This document shows positions 1 to 5,599 of a stretch of 5,599 bases of DNA, piece after piece (positions within the stretch are counted from its first letter, which is position 1; each line of letters begins with the position of its first letter). A program made the translations under genes and the position numbers. This stretch comes from Phycisphaeraceae bacterium (GTDB lineage Bacteria; Planctomycetota; Phycisphaerae; Phycisphaerales; UBA1924). The stretch lies in contig WUAK01000190.1 of NCBI GenBank assembly GCA_009827205.1, positions 1 through 5,599 of the forward strand. The letters are read 5' to 3'. Under the pieces are notes generated by a model. It did no database searches. It had not been told where the DNA came from and saw only the letters and a program-made list of their open reading frames with translations.

Positions 1-163
1 AGTCCTTGCCCTCGAGCGTGGTCAGATCGACCATCGAGAGCGCGAGCCTGAGCGCCTGCCCCTTGGATTCCTTCTTGATCGATCGGGTCGTGAAGCTCTT
101 GGCGCGCTGGGCGGCCATTACGGCGTCAACGGTCGGGCTCGGCGGAAACTTCAGGGCGCTCAT
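1..163 (-). CDS. deoC: Deoxyribose-phosphate aldolase, N-terminal 54 codons only (3' end cut by the window edge)
   Basis: The family cleaves 2-deoxyribose-5-phosphate to glyceraldehyde-3-phosphate and acetaldehyde in the cytoplasm, the last step of deoxynucleoside catabolism. I translated the start by hand from the ATG at 163-161; the frame stays open to base 1. The readable end includes SIKKESKGQ followed by LSMVDLTTLEGKD. From memory this matches the first strand of the DERA barrel (consensus near IDLTTL.G.DT), and the preceding basic helix resembles the longer, human DERA-like subfamily (compare VKKEW...FIDLTTLSGDDT) more than the short E. coli type. The catalytic lysines lie outside the window, so activity cannot be judged. 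The gene starts 9 bases after the stop of the upstream hydrolase, so it is probably the distal gene of that operon. The Shine-Dalgarno is weak (only GGG about 3 bases from the ATG). An internal ATG at codon 16 is a less likely start. Confidence 0.82.
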   Translation of the reverse strand, partial: MSALKFPPSPTVDAVMAAQRAKSFTTRSIKKESKGQALRLALSMVDLTTLEGKD

Positions 164-172
164 GCACCCATT

Positions 173-1090
173 CTAAGCCCCGCCCTCGGCCAGAACCTCG
201 GAAAGAAACGAGTCCACGGCATCCGAGGCCGATTCTCGCCAGGATTCCTCGATCCAGAGCGTGTTATGGCTCCCGTCTTCGATCGTGTGCAGCGTCGAGT
301 TGGGCGCCGCTTCGGCGATGTCCTGGCCGTCAGCGTGCGGGCTGATCGTGTCGTCTGTCCCGTGAAGAACGAGCAGCGGGCACGTGAGTGCCTTTGCCAA
401 CTCGGCGCGATCGAAGGGGGCCCATTTGCCGGCCCAGAGAGGCGATCGCTTTCGGAGCAGTCCCATGAACGCGAACCCCGGGCCGAGCGTCGTGCGCCAG
501 GGCTGAGCGGATTGCGACACAACGTTCTTCGCGGGTGTGTATGCGAGTCGGTACGGCGCCTCGGCGATCACCGCGCGCACCCTGTCGCCCAGTCTTGTAG
601 CGGCTGCGATCGAAACACCCGCGCCAAGAGACCAGCCGAACATGACGATCGGTGCGTCTGGCGAAACTTCGTCAACGAGCGCGAAGAGATCATCAACCTC
701 TCCCACACCCAGATCGCTGCGACCTTCCGATTCGCCGTGCCCGGGCATATCCCACGCAACGATGCGGGAGCAGTGTTTGACGAACGGTTCGAGCCTGACC
801 AGCGCATCGAGCTTGGCGTTGCCCCAGCCGTGCGTGAACACACAGACCGGGCCAGCTGGGTTGTCCCCGGTGATGTCCCACGCGACCAGCTCGTTGCCCC
901 GTGAGTTGAACGACCACTCCTCGAACTCACGAGGCTCATCGAGTTCATTGGGTTCACCGGGCAGGCCGCGGCGCACCGCGGATGCGTACGTCTTGCGGGG
1001 CGGGTGCACGAGGCCCCAGAGCGTGTAGAAGACGATGAGAATCCAGCAGATGAAGAGCCCGAGTGCGAGCAGAAGCAGCAACCCCGTCAT
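173..1090 (-). CDS. Membrane-anchored alpha/beta hydrolase
   Basis: This is a 305-residue serine hydrolase of the alpha/beta fold, close to the serine aminopeptidase S33/lysophospholipase-like group; the substrate is unknown. Residues 3-28 form one hydrophobic segment. Few charges precede it and a basic stretch (PRKTY...RR) follows, so the positive-inside rule puts the catalytic domain in the cytoplasm (inference). The oxyanion region is HGWG at 87-90, PGHGES follows at 116-121, and the nucleophile elbow is GWSLG at 152-156 with Ser154. The acid is probably Asp247 in HGTDD, and the catalytic His is His275 in DGSHN. The triad is therefore complete and the length normal. The start ATG at 1090-1088 overlaps the stop of the protease gene as ATGA, and no Shine-Dalgarno is visible before it, so translation is probably coupled to the upstream gene. 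Fold is certain; the physiological role is not. Confidence 0.92.
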   Translation of the reverse strand: MTGLLLLLALGLFICWILIVFYTLWGLVHPPRKTYASAVRRGLPGEPNELDEPREFEEWSFNSRGNELVAWDITGDNPAGPVCVFTHGWGNAKLDALVRLEPFVKHCSRIVAWDMPGHGESEGRSDLGVGEVDDLFALVDEVSPDAPIVMFGWSLGAGVSIAAATRLGDRVRAVIAEAPYRLAYTPAKNVVSQSAQPWRTTLGPGFAFMGLLRKRSPLWAGKWAPFDRAELAKALTCPLLVLHGTDDTISPHADGQDIAEAAPNSTLHTIEDGSHNTLWIEESWRESASDAVDSFLSEVLAEGGA

Positions 1091-3183
1091 GAGCCGAGGA
1101 GCCGGGAGATGTCGTTGTAGGTTACGAACAAGAAGGTCGCCACGATCAGCACTAGCCCCGCGAGCGTCGCCGCGTTCTGGACCGCGATGGAAACGGGCTT
1201 GCCTGTGAATTGCTCCCAGAGCAGGAAGAGCATGTGTCCGCCGTCGGTGATCGGGATGGGCAGGAAGTTGATCACCGCGAGGTTCACGTTCACCAGCGCG
1301 AAGAAGAAGAGCAGCCAGATGAAGCCCTTGGAAACGACCACGGTCCCGATGTGCACGAGCCCGACGGGGCCGTTGAGGTTTCGTGGTGAGACCGAGCCCT
1401 CGAAGAGTCGCAGGAAGGTCAGGTAGGTGTTGGTCATCACCCGCTTGGTTTCGTGCAGGCCCATCCCGATCGCCTCGACTGGGCCGTCGGCCTTGAGCGT
1501 CGTGATCTCGGGCTCAAAGAGCACTGTGCTCAGGTTGAGCTGCCAGCGCATATCCGCGACATGCGCCGCCTGTTCTTCTGTAAACGCGAGATCGAGCTCG
1601 CGTCGGACTGGGTTGCCGTCTTGATCCGTGAAAGGCAGCTCGACCATGACGGGGACGGACGCTTCTGCTCCGTCGGCGAGCAAGGACTGCAGCGACCGCT
1701 GCATATCAGCAAAGCTCTCAACAGCTTCCCCGGCGATGCTGATCACCCGAGCGCCCGGTCTGATCAGGCCTCCATCGGTCGGAAGCGGGGAATCAAGCGT
1801 GGGCGGCGCTGCGAGGTATGTGTGGTCATGCTCATTTGAGATGGAGAATCCAACTGTGCCGTTGCGTTTCACCTTGAGCGTCAGATCGACGAGCTCGCTG
1901 CCTTCTTCGGTTCGGCGCAAAACTGTGACATCTACTGTTTCGCCTGCGCGTGATTTGACCTCGGCGACCCCGCGCGCCGTGCTCGGATAGCTCGTTGCTC
2001 CGATTCTGACGAACAAGTCGCCTTCTCTGAGGCCTTGGATGTATCCCTCTGCGTTCTCCGTGGGACTCGGACCGACCTTCATTACGGGTGTCAGCCCTGA
2101 TAGATGCTGCCATCCCCTCTCTTCGCCCCCGATGAAAACAGGCTCTGCATCCAGGACCGGACTGGGCTGGATGACCGCGTCAACCGCCTCGCCCTCGTGC
2201 TCAAATGTCAGCGTTACCGATTCGCCCGCGGATGCGTTGGCGCGCTCTGAGATCTGCGCGATGTTCGTGATGCTTGCTCCGTCGATCGCAACAAGCCTTG
2301 AACCAAATGGAACGTTGCCGATGCCTGCCTGCTTGAAGCCCCTCTCGAAATCTGGAATCTGTTTCGAGCGTTCGGGTGATCGCAGGGTGGTTGTGCTGCC
2401 CGGCACGATCCCGATCTGCTGGAGTCCCATCTCGGTCTGGACGGGTGTCATCCGGAAGATGAGTTCTCCCTCGTACCCGTCACGCAGGGCGCGAACTTCG
2501 AGCTCGGCGTTGCCCTTGGCCATCGCGGTCGTCAGGACGACGTCATTGAAGGAGGCGGTCTTCTTGCCGTTGATCGAGGTGATCGTGTCACCGGGCTTCA
2601 GCCCCTGCTCGCTGATCCCCAGTTCCACCGCGTTGACGACCACAGCTGACTCTGCCGGAGACCCACTGGCGACGAAGCCCACCACGGGAGCTTCGGTCTT
2701 AAGCCCGACGTTGAAGACGACGATGTAGAGGATCGCGGCGGTGATGATGTTCATCGTCACCCCCGCGGAGATGATGATCATCCGCTTCCAGTTGGCCACG
2801 CTTGTGTAGCTGTCGGGCGCGTCGCTCCGGTACGTCGGGTGCGCATCGTCCTGCCCGAGCATCTTGACGTAACCGCCAAGCGGCAGAGTGTTGAGCCGGT
2901 ACTCGGTCGGGCTGACCTCCTCTTCGGGTGCGGTTGCGCCGTCGGCTCTTTTGACGAGCCAGTCGTTGTACGCCTGCTCGCTCGAGCCTCTTCGGACGCC
3001 GAATCCCTTTCGATAGCTGAAGACCGCGTTGCCAAAGCCGATGGCGAAGGCCTGCACGCGCACGCCCGCCCACTTTGCTGCGATGAAGTGCCCGAGCTCG
3101 TGCAGGAAGACCACGAACCCGAATCCGATCAGGATCAGGCCTATGTCGAACATCTTGTACACGATGGCAAGGATCGGGTCCAT
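1087..3183 (-). CDS. rseP: RseP-type site-2 intramembrane zinc metalloprotease with multiple PDZ-like domains
   Basis: M50-family protease (RIP, regulated intramembrane proteolysis) that cuts transmembrane segments of substrates such as anti-sigma factors or leftover signal peptides, in the cytoplasmic membrane. The first membrane segment (about 12-36) carries HELGH, with zinc ligands His28 and His32 and catalytic Glu29. LPLGGYVKMLGQDD at 100-113 is the usual membrane re-entrant motif. A second membrane segment spans about 134-159. Then come about four PDZ-like units: roughly 165-248, 275-340, 360-440 and 455-535. The C-terminal core has NGPVG (604-608), a membrane segment at 619-640, and NFLPIPITDGG, where Asp647 is the third zinc ligand; the last segment is about 670-688. 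At 698 residues it is much longer than E. coli RseP (about 450), and the extra length lies in the periplasmic PDZ region. The motif has Thr where LDGG is usual. No good Shine-Dalgarno precedes the ATG at 3183; Met11 is an alternative start. It heads the run protease-hydrolase-deoC. The symbol reflects family, not proven orthology. Confidence 0.93.
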   Translation of the reverse strand: MDPILAIVYKMFDIGLILIGFGFVVFLHELGHFIAAKWAGVRVQAFAIGFGNAVFSYRKGFGVRRGSSEQAYNDWLVKRADGATAPEEEVSPTEYRLNTLPLGGYVKMLGQDDAHPTYRSDAPDSYTSVANWKRMIIISAGVTMNIITAAILYIVVFNVGLKTEAPVVGFVASGSPAESAVVVNAVELGISEQGLKPGDTITSINGKKTASFNDVVLTTAMAKGNAELEVRALRDGYEGELIFRMTPVQTEMGLQQIGIVPGSTTTLRSPERSKQIPDFERGFKQAGIGNVPFGSRLVAIDGASITNIAQISERANASAGESVTLTFEHEGEAVDAVIQPSPVLDAEPVFIGGEERGWQHLSGLTPVMKVGPSPTENAEGYIQGLREGDLFVRIGATSYPSTARGVAEVKSRAGETVDVTVLRRTEEGSELVDLTLKVKRNGTVGFSISNEHDHTYLAAPPTLDSPLPTDGGLIRPGARVISIAGEAVESFADMQRSLQSLLADGAEASVPVMVELPFTDQDGNPVRRELDLAFTEEQAAHVADMRWQLNLSTVLFEPEITTLKADGPVEAIGMGLHETKRVMTNTYLTFLRLFEGSVSPRNLNGPVGLVHIGTVVVSKGFIWLLFFFALVNVNLAVINFLPIPITDGGHMLFLLWEQFTGKPVSIAVQNAATLAGLVLIVATFLFVTYNDISRLLGS

Positions 3184-3230
3184 GGTGAAGGGTATCGGCT
3201 CCGACTGTGTGGGGTGCTGAGCTTGAATCC

Positions 3231-3265
3231 CAAAACAAACGCCGGCTCGGGGTTTCCGAGCCGGC
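3231..3265 (-). terminator. Intrinsic terminator after the redoxin gene
   Basis: A perfect 10-bp inverted repeat, GCCGGCTCGG at 3241-3250 against CCGAGCCGGC at 3256-3265, has a 5-base loop. On the minus strand the stem is followed directly by GTTTGTTTTG (3240-3231), a T-rich tail as expected for Rho-independent termination. It sits about 40 bases after the redoxin stop and 47 bases before the protease ATG, so it separates the redox unit from the protease unit. The T tract is interrupted by G, so some read-through is possible. Confidence 0.85.
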
Positions 3266-3270
3266 GGGGT

Positions 3271-3285
3271 CTGACACGTTGTCAG
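3271..3285. repeat. Short inverted repeat CTGACA-CGT-TGTCAG
   Basis: CTGACA (3271-3276) and TGTCAG (3280-3285) are exact reverse complements separated by CGT. The repeat lies between the redoxin stop and the terminator stem. It could form a small hairpin in the 3' untranslated RNA or be a dyad bound by a protein; a 6-bp arm can also arise by chance. No T tract follows it, so it is not itself a terminator. Confidence 0.35.
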
Positions 3286-3304
3286 CAGTATGCCGGCGCG
3301 GGTA

Positions 3305-3961
3305 TCACTTCTTGACGTACTTCACGGCGCAGCCGTACGCCTCGATCTCGGGCTTGATGATCTCGGTCTCACCAGCCAGGAGCTGGTTGACCGCGGTCTC
3401 GATGTAGTTGGTGCCGATGTTGCGGGCGCTGGAGGTCGAATCGATTGGGCCGATGTAGCGGACGATGCCCTCTGCATCAACGATGAAGATGTGCGGGGTG
3501 CGCTTGGCGCCGTATGCCTTACCGACTTCGCTGGTCTTGTCGAGCAGGATCGGGTACTCGATCTTGTACTGCTTCTCGGCTTCGAGGTTGCGCTCCTCGC
3601 CCCAGCCCTGCTTGCCGGGTGCTCCGGCTGAGTTGATCGCGAGGAACTCGACGTCCTTGCCTTTGAAGCCGGCGTACGTGGTCCTCATGGTGTCATGGTT
3701 CCAGTGGAACTTCTTCACGAACGGGCAGTCCGGGTTGAACCATTCCAGAACGACGATCTTGCCCTCAGCCGTGTAATCGCTGAGCTTGTGCTCGTTGCCG
3801 TGGATGTCGGTCAGGGTGAAGTCGGGAGCCTTGTCGCCGAGCTTGACGCCCTCGACTGCCGTGCTCTGCTGACCCATACCCGAGGCGAACGCGACGCCGA
3901 GCGTTGCGATACCCGCCGCGAGGATGCCCTTCCAGGTGCGTTTCACTGCGATGCTGTGCAT
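3305..3961 (-). CDS. Secreted redoxin-domain (thioredoxin-fold) protein, AhpC/TSA-like
   Basis: A 218-residue exported thiol protein. Residues 1-26 look like a Sec signal peptide: basic KRTWK, a hydrophobic stretch, and likely cleavage after AFA at 24-26. The mature part has the redoxin opening GDKAPDFTLTDIHG (42-55), then WFNPDCPFVKKFH (74-86) with the active-site Cys79, and the cis-proline loop RTPHIFI with Pro156. CPFV takes the place of the CxxC of thioredoxins, so there is no adjacent second cysteine. The only other mature cysteine is Cys211 in the C-terminal YGCAVKY, a motif I recall as conserved in this planctomycete-rich family and a candidate resolving or partner cysteine. It probably acts as a periplasmic thiol reductase or peroxidase; the substrate is not evident. 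The ATG at 3961 has a strong GGAGG five bases upstream, the best ribosome site in the window. It follows the DsbD-alpha-like gene by 48 bases on the same strand, consistent with one unit. Confidence 0.9.
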   Translation of the reverse strand: MHSIAVKRTWKGILAAGIATLGVAFASGMGQQSTAVEGVKLGDKAPDFTLTDIHGNEHKLSDYTAEGKIVVLEWFNPDCPFVKKFHWNHDTMRTTYAGFKGKDVEFLAINSAGAPGKQGWGEERNLEAEKQYKIEYPILLDKTSEVGKAYGAKRTPHIFIVDAEGIVRYIGPIDSTSSARNIGTNYIETAVNQLLAGETEIIKPEIEAYGCAVKYVKK

Positions 3962-3966
3962 GTTGA

Positions 3967-3971
3967 CCTCC
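3967..3971 (-). promoter_or_regulatory. Shine-Dalgarno GGAGG of the redoxin gene
   Basis: The minus strand reads GGAGG-TCAAC-ATG, a consensus ribosome site with 5-base spacing that fixes the redoxin start at 3961. It stands out because other genes here have weak or no such site, which suggests the redoxin is translated more strongly than its neighbours (inference). Confidence 0.8.
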
Positions 3972-4009
3972 GTGGATTCTCTCTGCGGCTTCTCGCCGCG
4001 TGGTTTCTG

Positions 4010-4903
4010 TTATTGACTCTCAGATTCGGAATCGCCGAGGAAAGCGTTCGGCTTGCTTCCTCGTTTCACGTTGATGATCCAGAGCTTCTCATTGACTGGT
4101 GCTCCGGGGTTTCCATCCACTTTGTGGAGCCGGACCCAGCCGACGACGCGGTTGCTCTTTTCGAAATCAAACTCGATCCGGAGCGTTCCGGAATCGCTCG
4201 TGCCGCTTTCGAGCAGGTCGAGAGGCTTTGCGGAATCGGCTGCCGGGATGAACGACATGCCATAGCCCAGATGGTTCGAGAGCACGAGCGTGTCGCCCTC
4301 CCACATCACGATCACGGCATCGCCTCGCGCCCCGGTCAGGAGCTTGCCCGAAGAGCTGCGCGCCTCGGCGAACTTCTCTGCGTGCGCGCTGGGTTTGACT
4401 TTGGTCGCAACCTCCAGCTTCGTGCTTGCCTCGGCGAATTGGGGCACGCAGAGGTTGCTGTCACACACGAGCCACTCAAGGCTTGCCGAGATCACGATCT
4501 CTTCGCCGATCGGTGTAGACGGGTCGATGCTCACGGGCATCATCAGAAACAGGCGGTTCTCATACACATGATCGAGCACGCCTCCCGCCTGCTCGTAGCG
4601 GTATGGGGCCGGCCAGATAGGATCGCCAATCTCGACCCCATCGGGCTTGGACCAGACAGTGATGAGTGGTGCGCCAGAGTCGTTGAATGAGTCGGCGTAC
4701 GTGTGGTATGACTTGTCGAGATCGAACTCGAAGGCCAGCATGGTCGACGTGTCCGGTGCGATTGTCTCGGTTTCGGAGATGAGGCTGACTCGGGAGTGCT
4801 CATCCGCCTGACCTAACCCGGGCTGCGCCGACGCAGAGACCGCGCAAGCGGCGATCGCGATGCAGGGGGTCATGCATTGGAGGGCCATCAGGCCTGTCCG
4901 CAT
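4010..4903 (-). CDS. Exported DsbD alpha-domain-like protein (thiol:disulfide interchange N-terminal domain)
   Basis: The family's periplasmic alpha domain passes electrons from a membrane DsbD/ScsB core to envelope thiol proteins. From the ATG at 4903 the protein has 297 residues, beginning with a short signal sequence. A lipobox-like IAAC ends at Cys20, and a signal-peptidase-I site ASA/Q follows at 26/27, so it may be a lipoprotein or a soluble periplasmic protein. The first beta domain (about 38-165) holds SLEWLVCDSNLCVPQ with Cys147 and Cys152, matching the WLVC...C.P signature of DsbD/ScsB alpha domains. A second beta-rich region follows (about 190-285; MSFIPAADS, LRIEFDFEKS, VVGWVRL), recalling the second N-terminal domain of ScsB-like proteins. 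There is no transmembrane core and no thioredoxin domain. The frame also has starts at 4966 (ATG) and 4975 (GTG), giving 24 more residues. I prefer 4903 because GGG lies 8 bases upstream and the signal peptide then has normal length. It probably works with the downstream redoxin. Confidence 0.82.
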   Translation of the reverse strand: MRTGLMALQCMTPCIAIAACAVSASAQPGLGQADEHSRVSLISETETIAPDTSTMLAFEFDLDKSYHTYADSFNDSGAPLITVWSKPDGVEIGDPIWPAPYRYEQAGGVLDHVYENRLFLMMPVSIDPSTPIGEEIVISASLEWLVCDSNLCVPQFAEASTKLEVATKVKPSAHAEKFAEARSSSGKLLTGARGDAVIVMWEGDTLVLSNHLGYGMSFIPAADSAKPLDLLESGTSDSGTLRIEFDFEKSNRVVGWVRLHKVDGNPGAPVNEKLWIINVKRGSKPNAFLGDSESESQ

Positions 4904-4964
4904 CAGTGCTGCCCTTTCCGACAGGAAGCCGAACCAGTGAGCGGCTCGGACTATTCCCGAGTTC

Positions 4965-4970
4965 ATTGTA
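4965..4970 (-). promoter_or_regulatory. Possible -10 element TACAAT for the DsbD-alpha/redoxin unit
   Basis: The minus strand has TACAAT, one mismatch from the sigma-70 -10 consensus, about 60 bases before the preferred ATG at 4903 and just after an intrinsic terminator, where a promoter is expected. I see no convincing -35 hexamer at 16-18 bases spacing (CGAACG lies at 17). If the ATG at 4966 is the real start, this element overlaps it and cannot be the promoter. Weak call. Confidence 0.25.
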
Positions 4971-5030
4971 CGCACCGGTCAGGACATCGTTCGGTTGCGG
5001 CTCGCGGATGCACCCAGACGAGAATCCAGC

Positions 5031-5056
5031 AAAAAACAGCCCCGCCGAGGCGGGGC
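5031..5056 (-). terminator. Strong intrinsic terminator after the right-edge gene
   Basis: GCCCCGC at 5039-5045 pairs with GCGGGGC at 5050-5056 around the tetraloop region CGAG; on the minus strand the hairpin is followed by TG and six T (5036-5031). It is a textbook Rho-independent terminator, 60 bases past the stop at 5117, and it isolates the right-edge gene from the redox unit. Confidence 0.9.
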
Positions 5057-5116
5057 CGAGTAGAAGTTCAGTGACAAGATGCGGTTATCCGCGGCCGCTG
5101 AGGGTGCTCGTTGGGA

Positions 5117-5599
5117 TCAGGCAATCGAGCCCTGGATGCCCAGCGGTGCACCGCCGGAGGACCAGCCGCCGCCGAGGAAGCCGTCGTAGTGGGTCAGTTG
5201 GGCGACCACGCCCGCTGTCGCGTCAATCTGCATCGAGAAGTAGTTGAGCAGCGGACGGCTCGCGACTACCTCGGGCAGGTTCTCGAGCCTGAGCAGGAGG
5301 AAGTCGTTGCTGCCGATGGTCTCCATGCGGACCCGCTCAGAACTTCCGTCGGCGAAGAAGAAGGTGATGGTGACATCGGTGTCAGCGTCGTTGGGGTTGT
5401 AGAACGAGAGCGACTCGGTGTACAGGTCACCTGCACGCGCTGGGTTCATGAAGGCGTCGCCGAAGTAGAAGGACTCGCCGGCTTGCGTGTACGCGGTGGT
5501 CGCGTCCGCGTCACCGCGCTGACGCTGGATAGTCGAGACCGCGACCTCGACATCCGAGGGGATCTCAAGACCCAGGGGCTCATGGGTGACAAACGCCAG
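5117..5599 (-). CDS. C-terminal part of a repeat-containing beta-sandwich protein (ASRT/DUF5719-like), 5' end outside the window
   Basis: The frame is open from the window edge to the TGA at 5119-5117, giving 160 readable residues; the Met at 5449 is internal, since coding-like sequence continues upstream of it in frame. The readable part contains one nearly whole unit: FYFGDAF (about 44-50), ESLSFYNPNDADTDVTITFFF (about 60-80), a polar turn with GSSERVRM, and a closing strand near QIDATAGVVAQLTHYDG. This pattern (W/FxFG, then a strand ending in NP-D, then V-I-F-F-F, then an exposed V-V-Q strand) resembles the anabaena sensory rhodopsin transducer-like beta sandwich and the WYFAEG repeats of DUF5719-type surface proteins; I cannot choose between them by eye. 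Residues about 13-31 (IPSDVEVAVSTIQRQRGD) look like the end of an earlier copy, implying at least two tandem domains. There are no cysteines. Location is probably extracellular or envelope (inference). Function unknown. Confidence 0.7.
   Translation of the reverse strand: MAFVTHEPLGLEIPSDVEVAVSTIQRQRGDADATTAYTQAGESFYFGDAFMNPARAGDLYTESLSFYNPNDADTDVTITFFFADGSSERVRMETIGSNDFLLLRLENLPEVVASRPLLNYFSMQIDATAGVVAQLTHYDGFLGGGWSSGGAPLGIQGSIA

Noticed and set aside
266..904. Plus-strand open frame of 212 codons opposite the hydrolase
   Set aside because: It is antisense to a hydrolase with a complete catalytic triad, is rich in Arg, and has no domain or plausible start context.
2039..2728. Plus-strand open frame of 229 codons opposite the protease
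   Set aside because: It is antisense to the PDZ region of the protease; the Ser/Thr/Pro-rich translation reflects the complementary codons only.
3985..3999. GCGGC-TTCTC-GCCGC hairpin between the DsbD-alpha-like gene and the redoxin
   Set aside because: The stem has only 5 bp and no T tract follows on the minus strand, so it is not a terminator; it may be chance in GC-rich DNA.
3695..4690. Long plus-strand open frame of 331 codons across the redoxin and DsbD-alpha-like genes
   Set aside because: It runs antisense through two well-supported genes, and its composition (many R, H, D, A, L and no recognisable motif) is that of a shadow frame in GC-rich DNA.
5081..5098. GCGG-TTAT-CCGC small palindrome and the adjacent GCGGCCGC
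   Set aside because: The 4-bp stem is trivial, the 8-base palindrome is expected at times in GC-rich sequence, and neither has a T tract or a partner copy in the window.
5117..5449. Treating the Met at 5449 as the start of a 110-residue gene
   Set aside because: The frame stays open to the window edge and the residues before this Met (for example GESFYFGDAF) belong to the same domain pattern, so the Met is internal.

Overview
This 5.6 kb window is GC-rich bacterial chromosome. All six genes that I can support lie on the minus strand. A site-2 protease near 700 residues with several PDZ-like repeats, a single-cysteine redoxin of the CPFV type, and weak Shine-Dalgarno use in most genes together suggest a planctomycete, perhaps of the Phycisphaerae. 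That placement rests on general resemblance, not on a marker gene.

Layout in the direction of transcription, from high to low coordinate: (1) 5599-5117, the C-terminal part of an exported-looking beta-sandwich protein, closed by a strong intrinsic terminator at 5031-5056. (2) A two-gene envelope redox unit: a secreted or lipid-anchored DsbD-alpha-like protein (4903-4010), then a secreted thioredoxin-fold redoxin (3961-3305), closed by a second intrinsic terminator at 3231-3265. (3) A three-gene unit: an RseP-type intramembrane metalloprotease (3183-1087), a membrane-anchored alpha/beta hydrolase that overlaps it by 4 bases (1090-173), and, 9 bases on, the start of deoxyribose-phosphate aldolase (163 to beyond base 1).

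The functional theme is the cell envelope: thiol/disulfide chemistry outside the cytoplasmic membrane in unit 2, and membrane proteolysis in unit 3. The hydrolase and aldolase look like passengers of the protease transcript and have no evident pathway link to it. The window is densely coded, with no gene-free stretch over 300 bases, and I see no mobile element, CRISPR array, tRNA or rRNA. Most of it is ordinary housekeeping and envelope DNA. The points that most deserve a second look are the expanded PDZ region of the protease, the DsbD-alpha/redoxin pair without a membrane DsbD core, and the repeat architecture of the truncated protein at the right edge.
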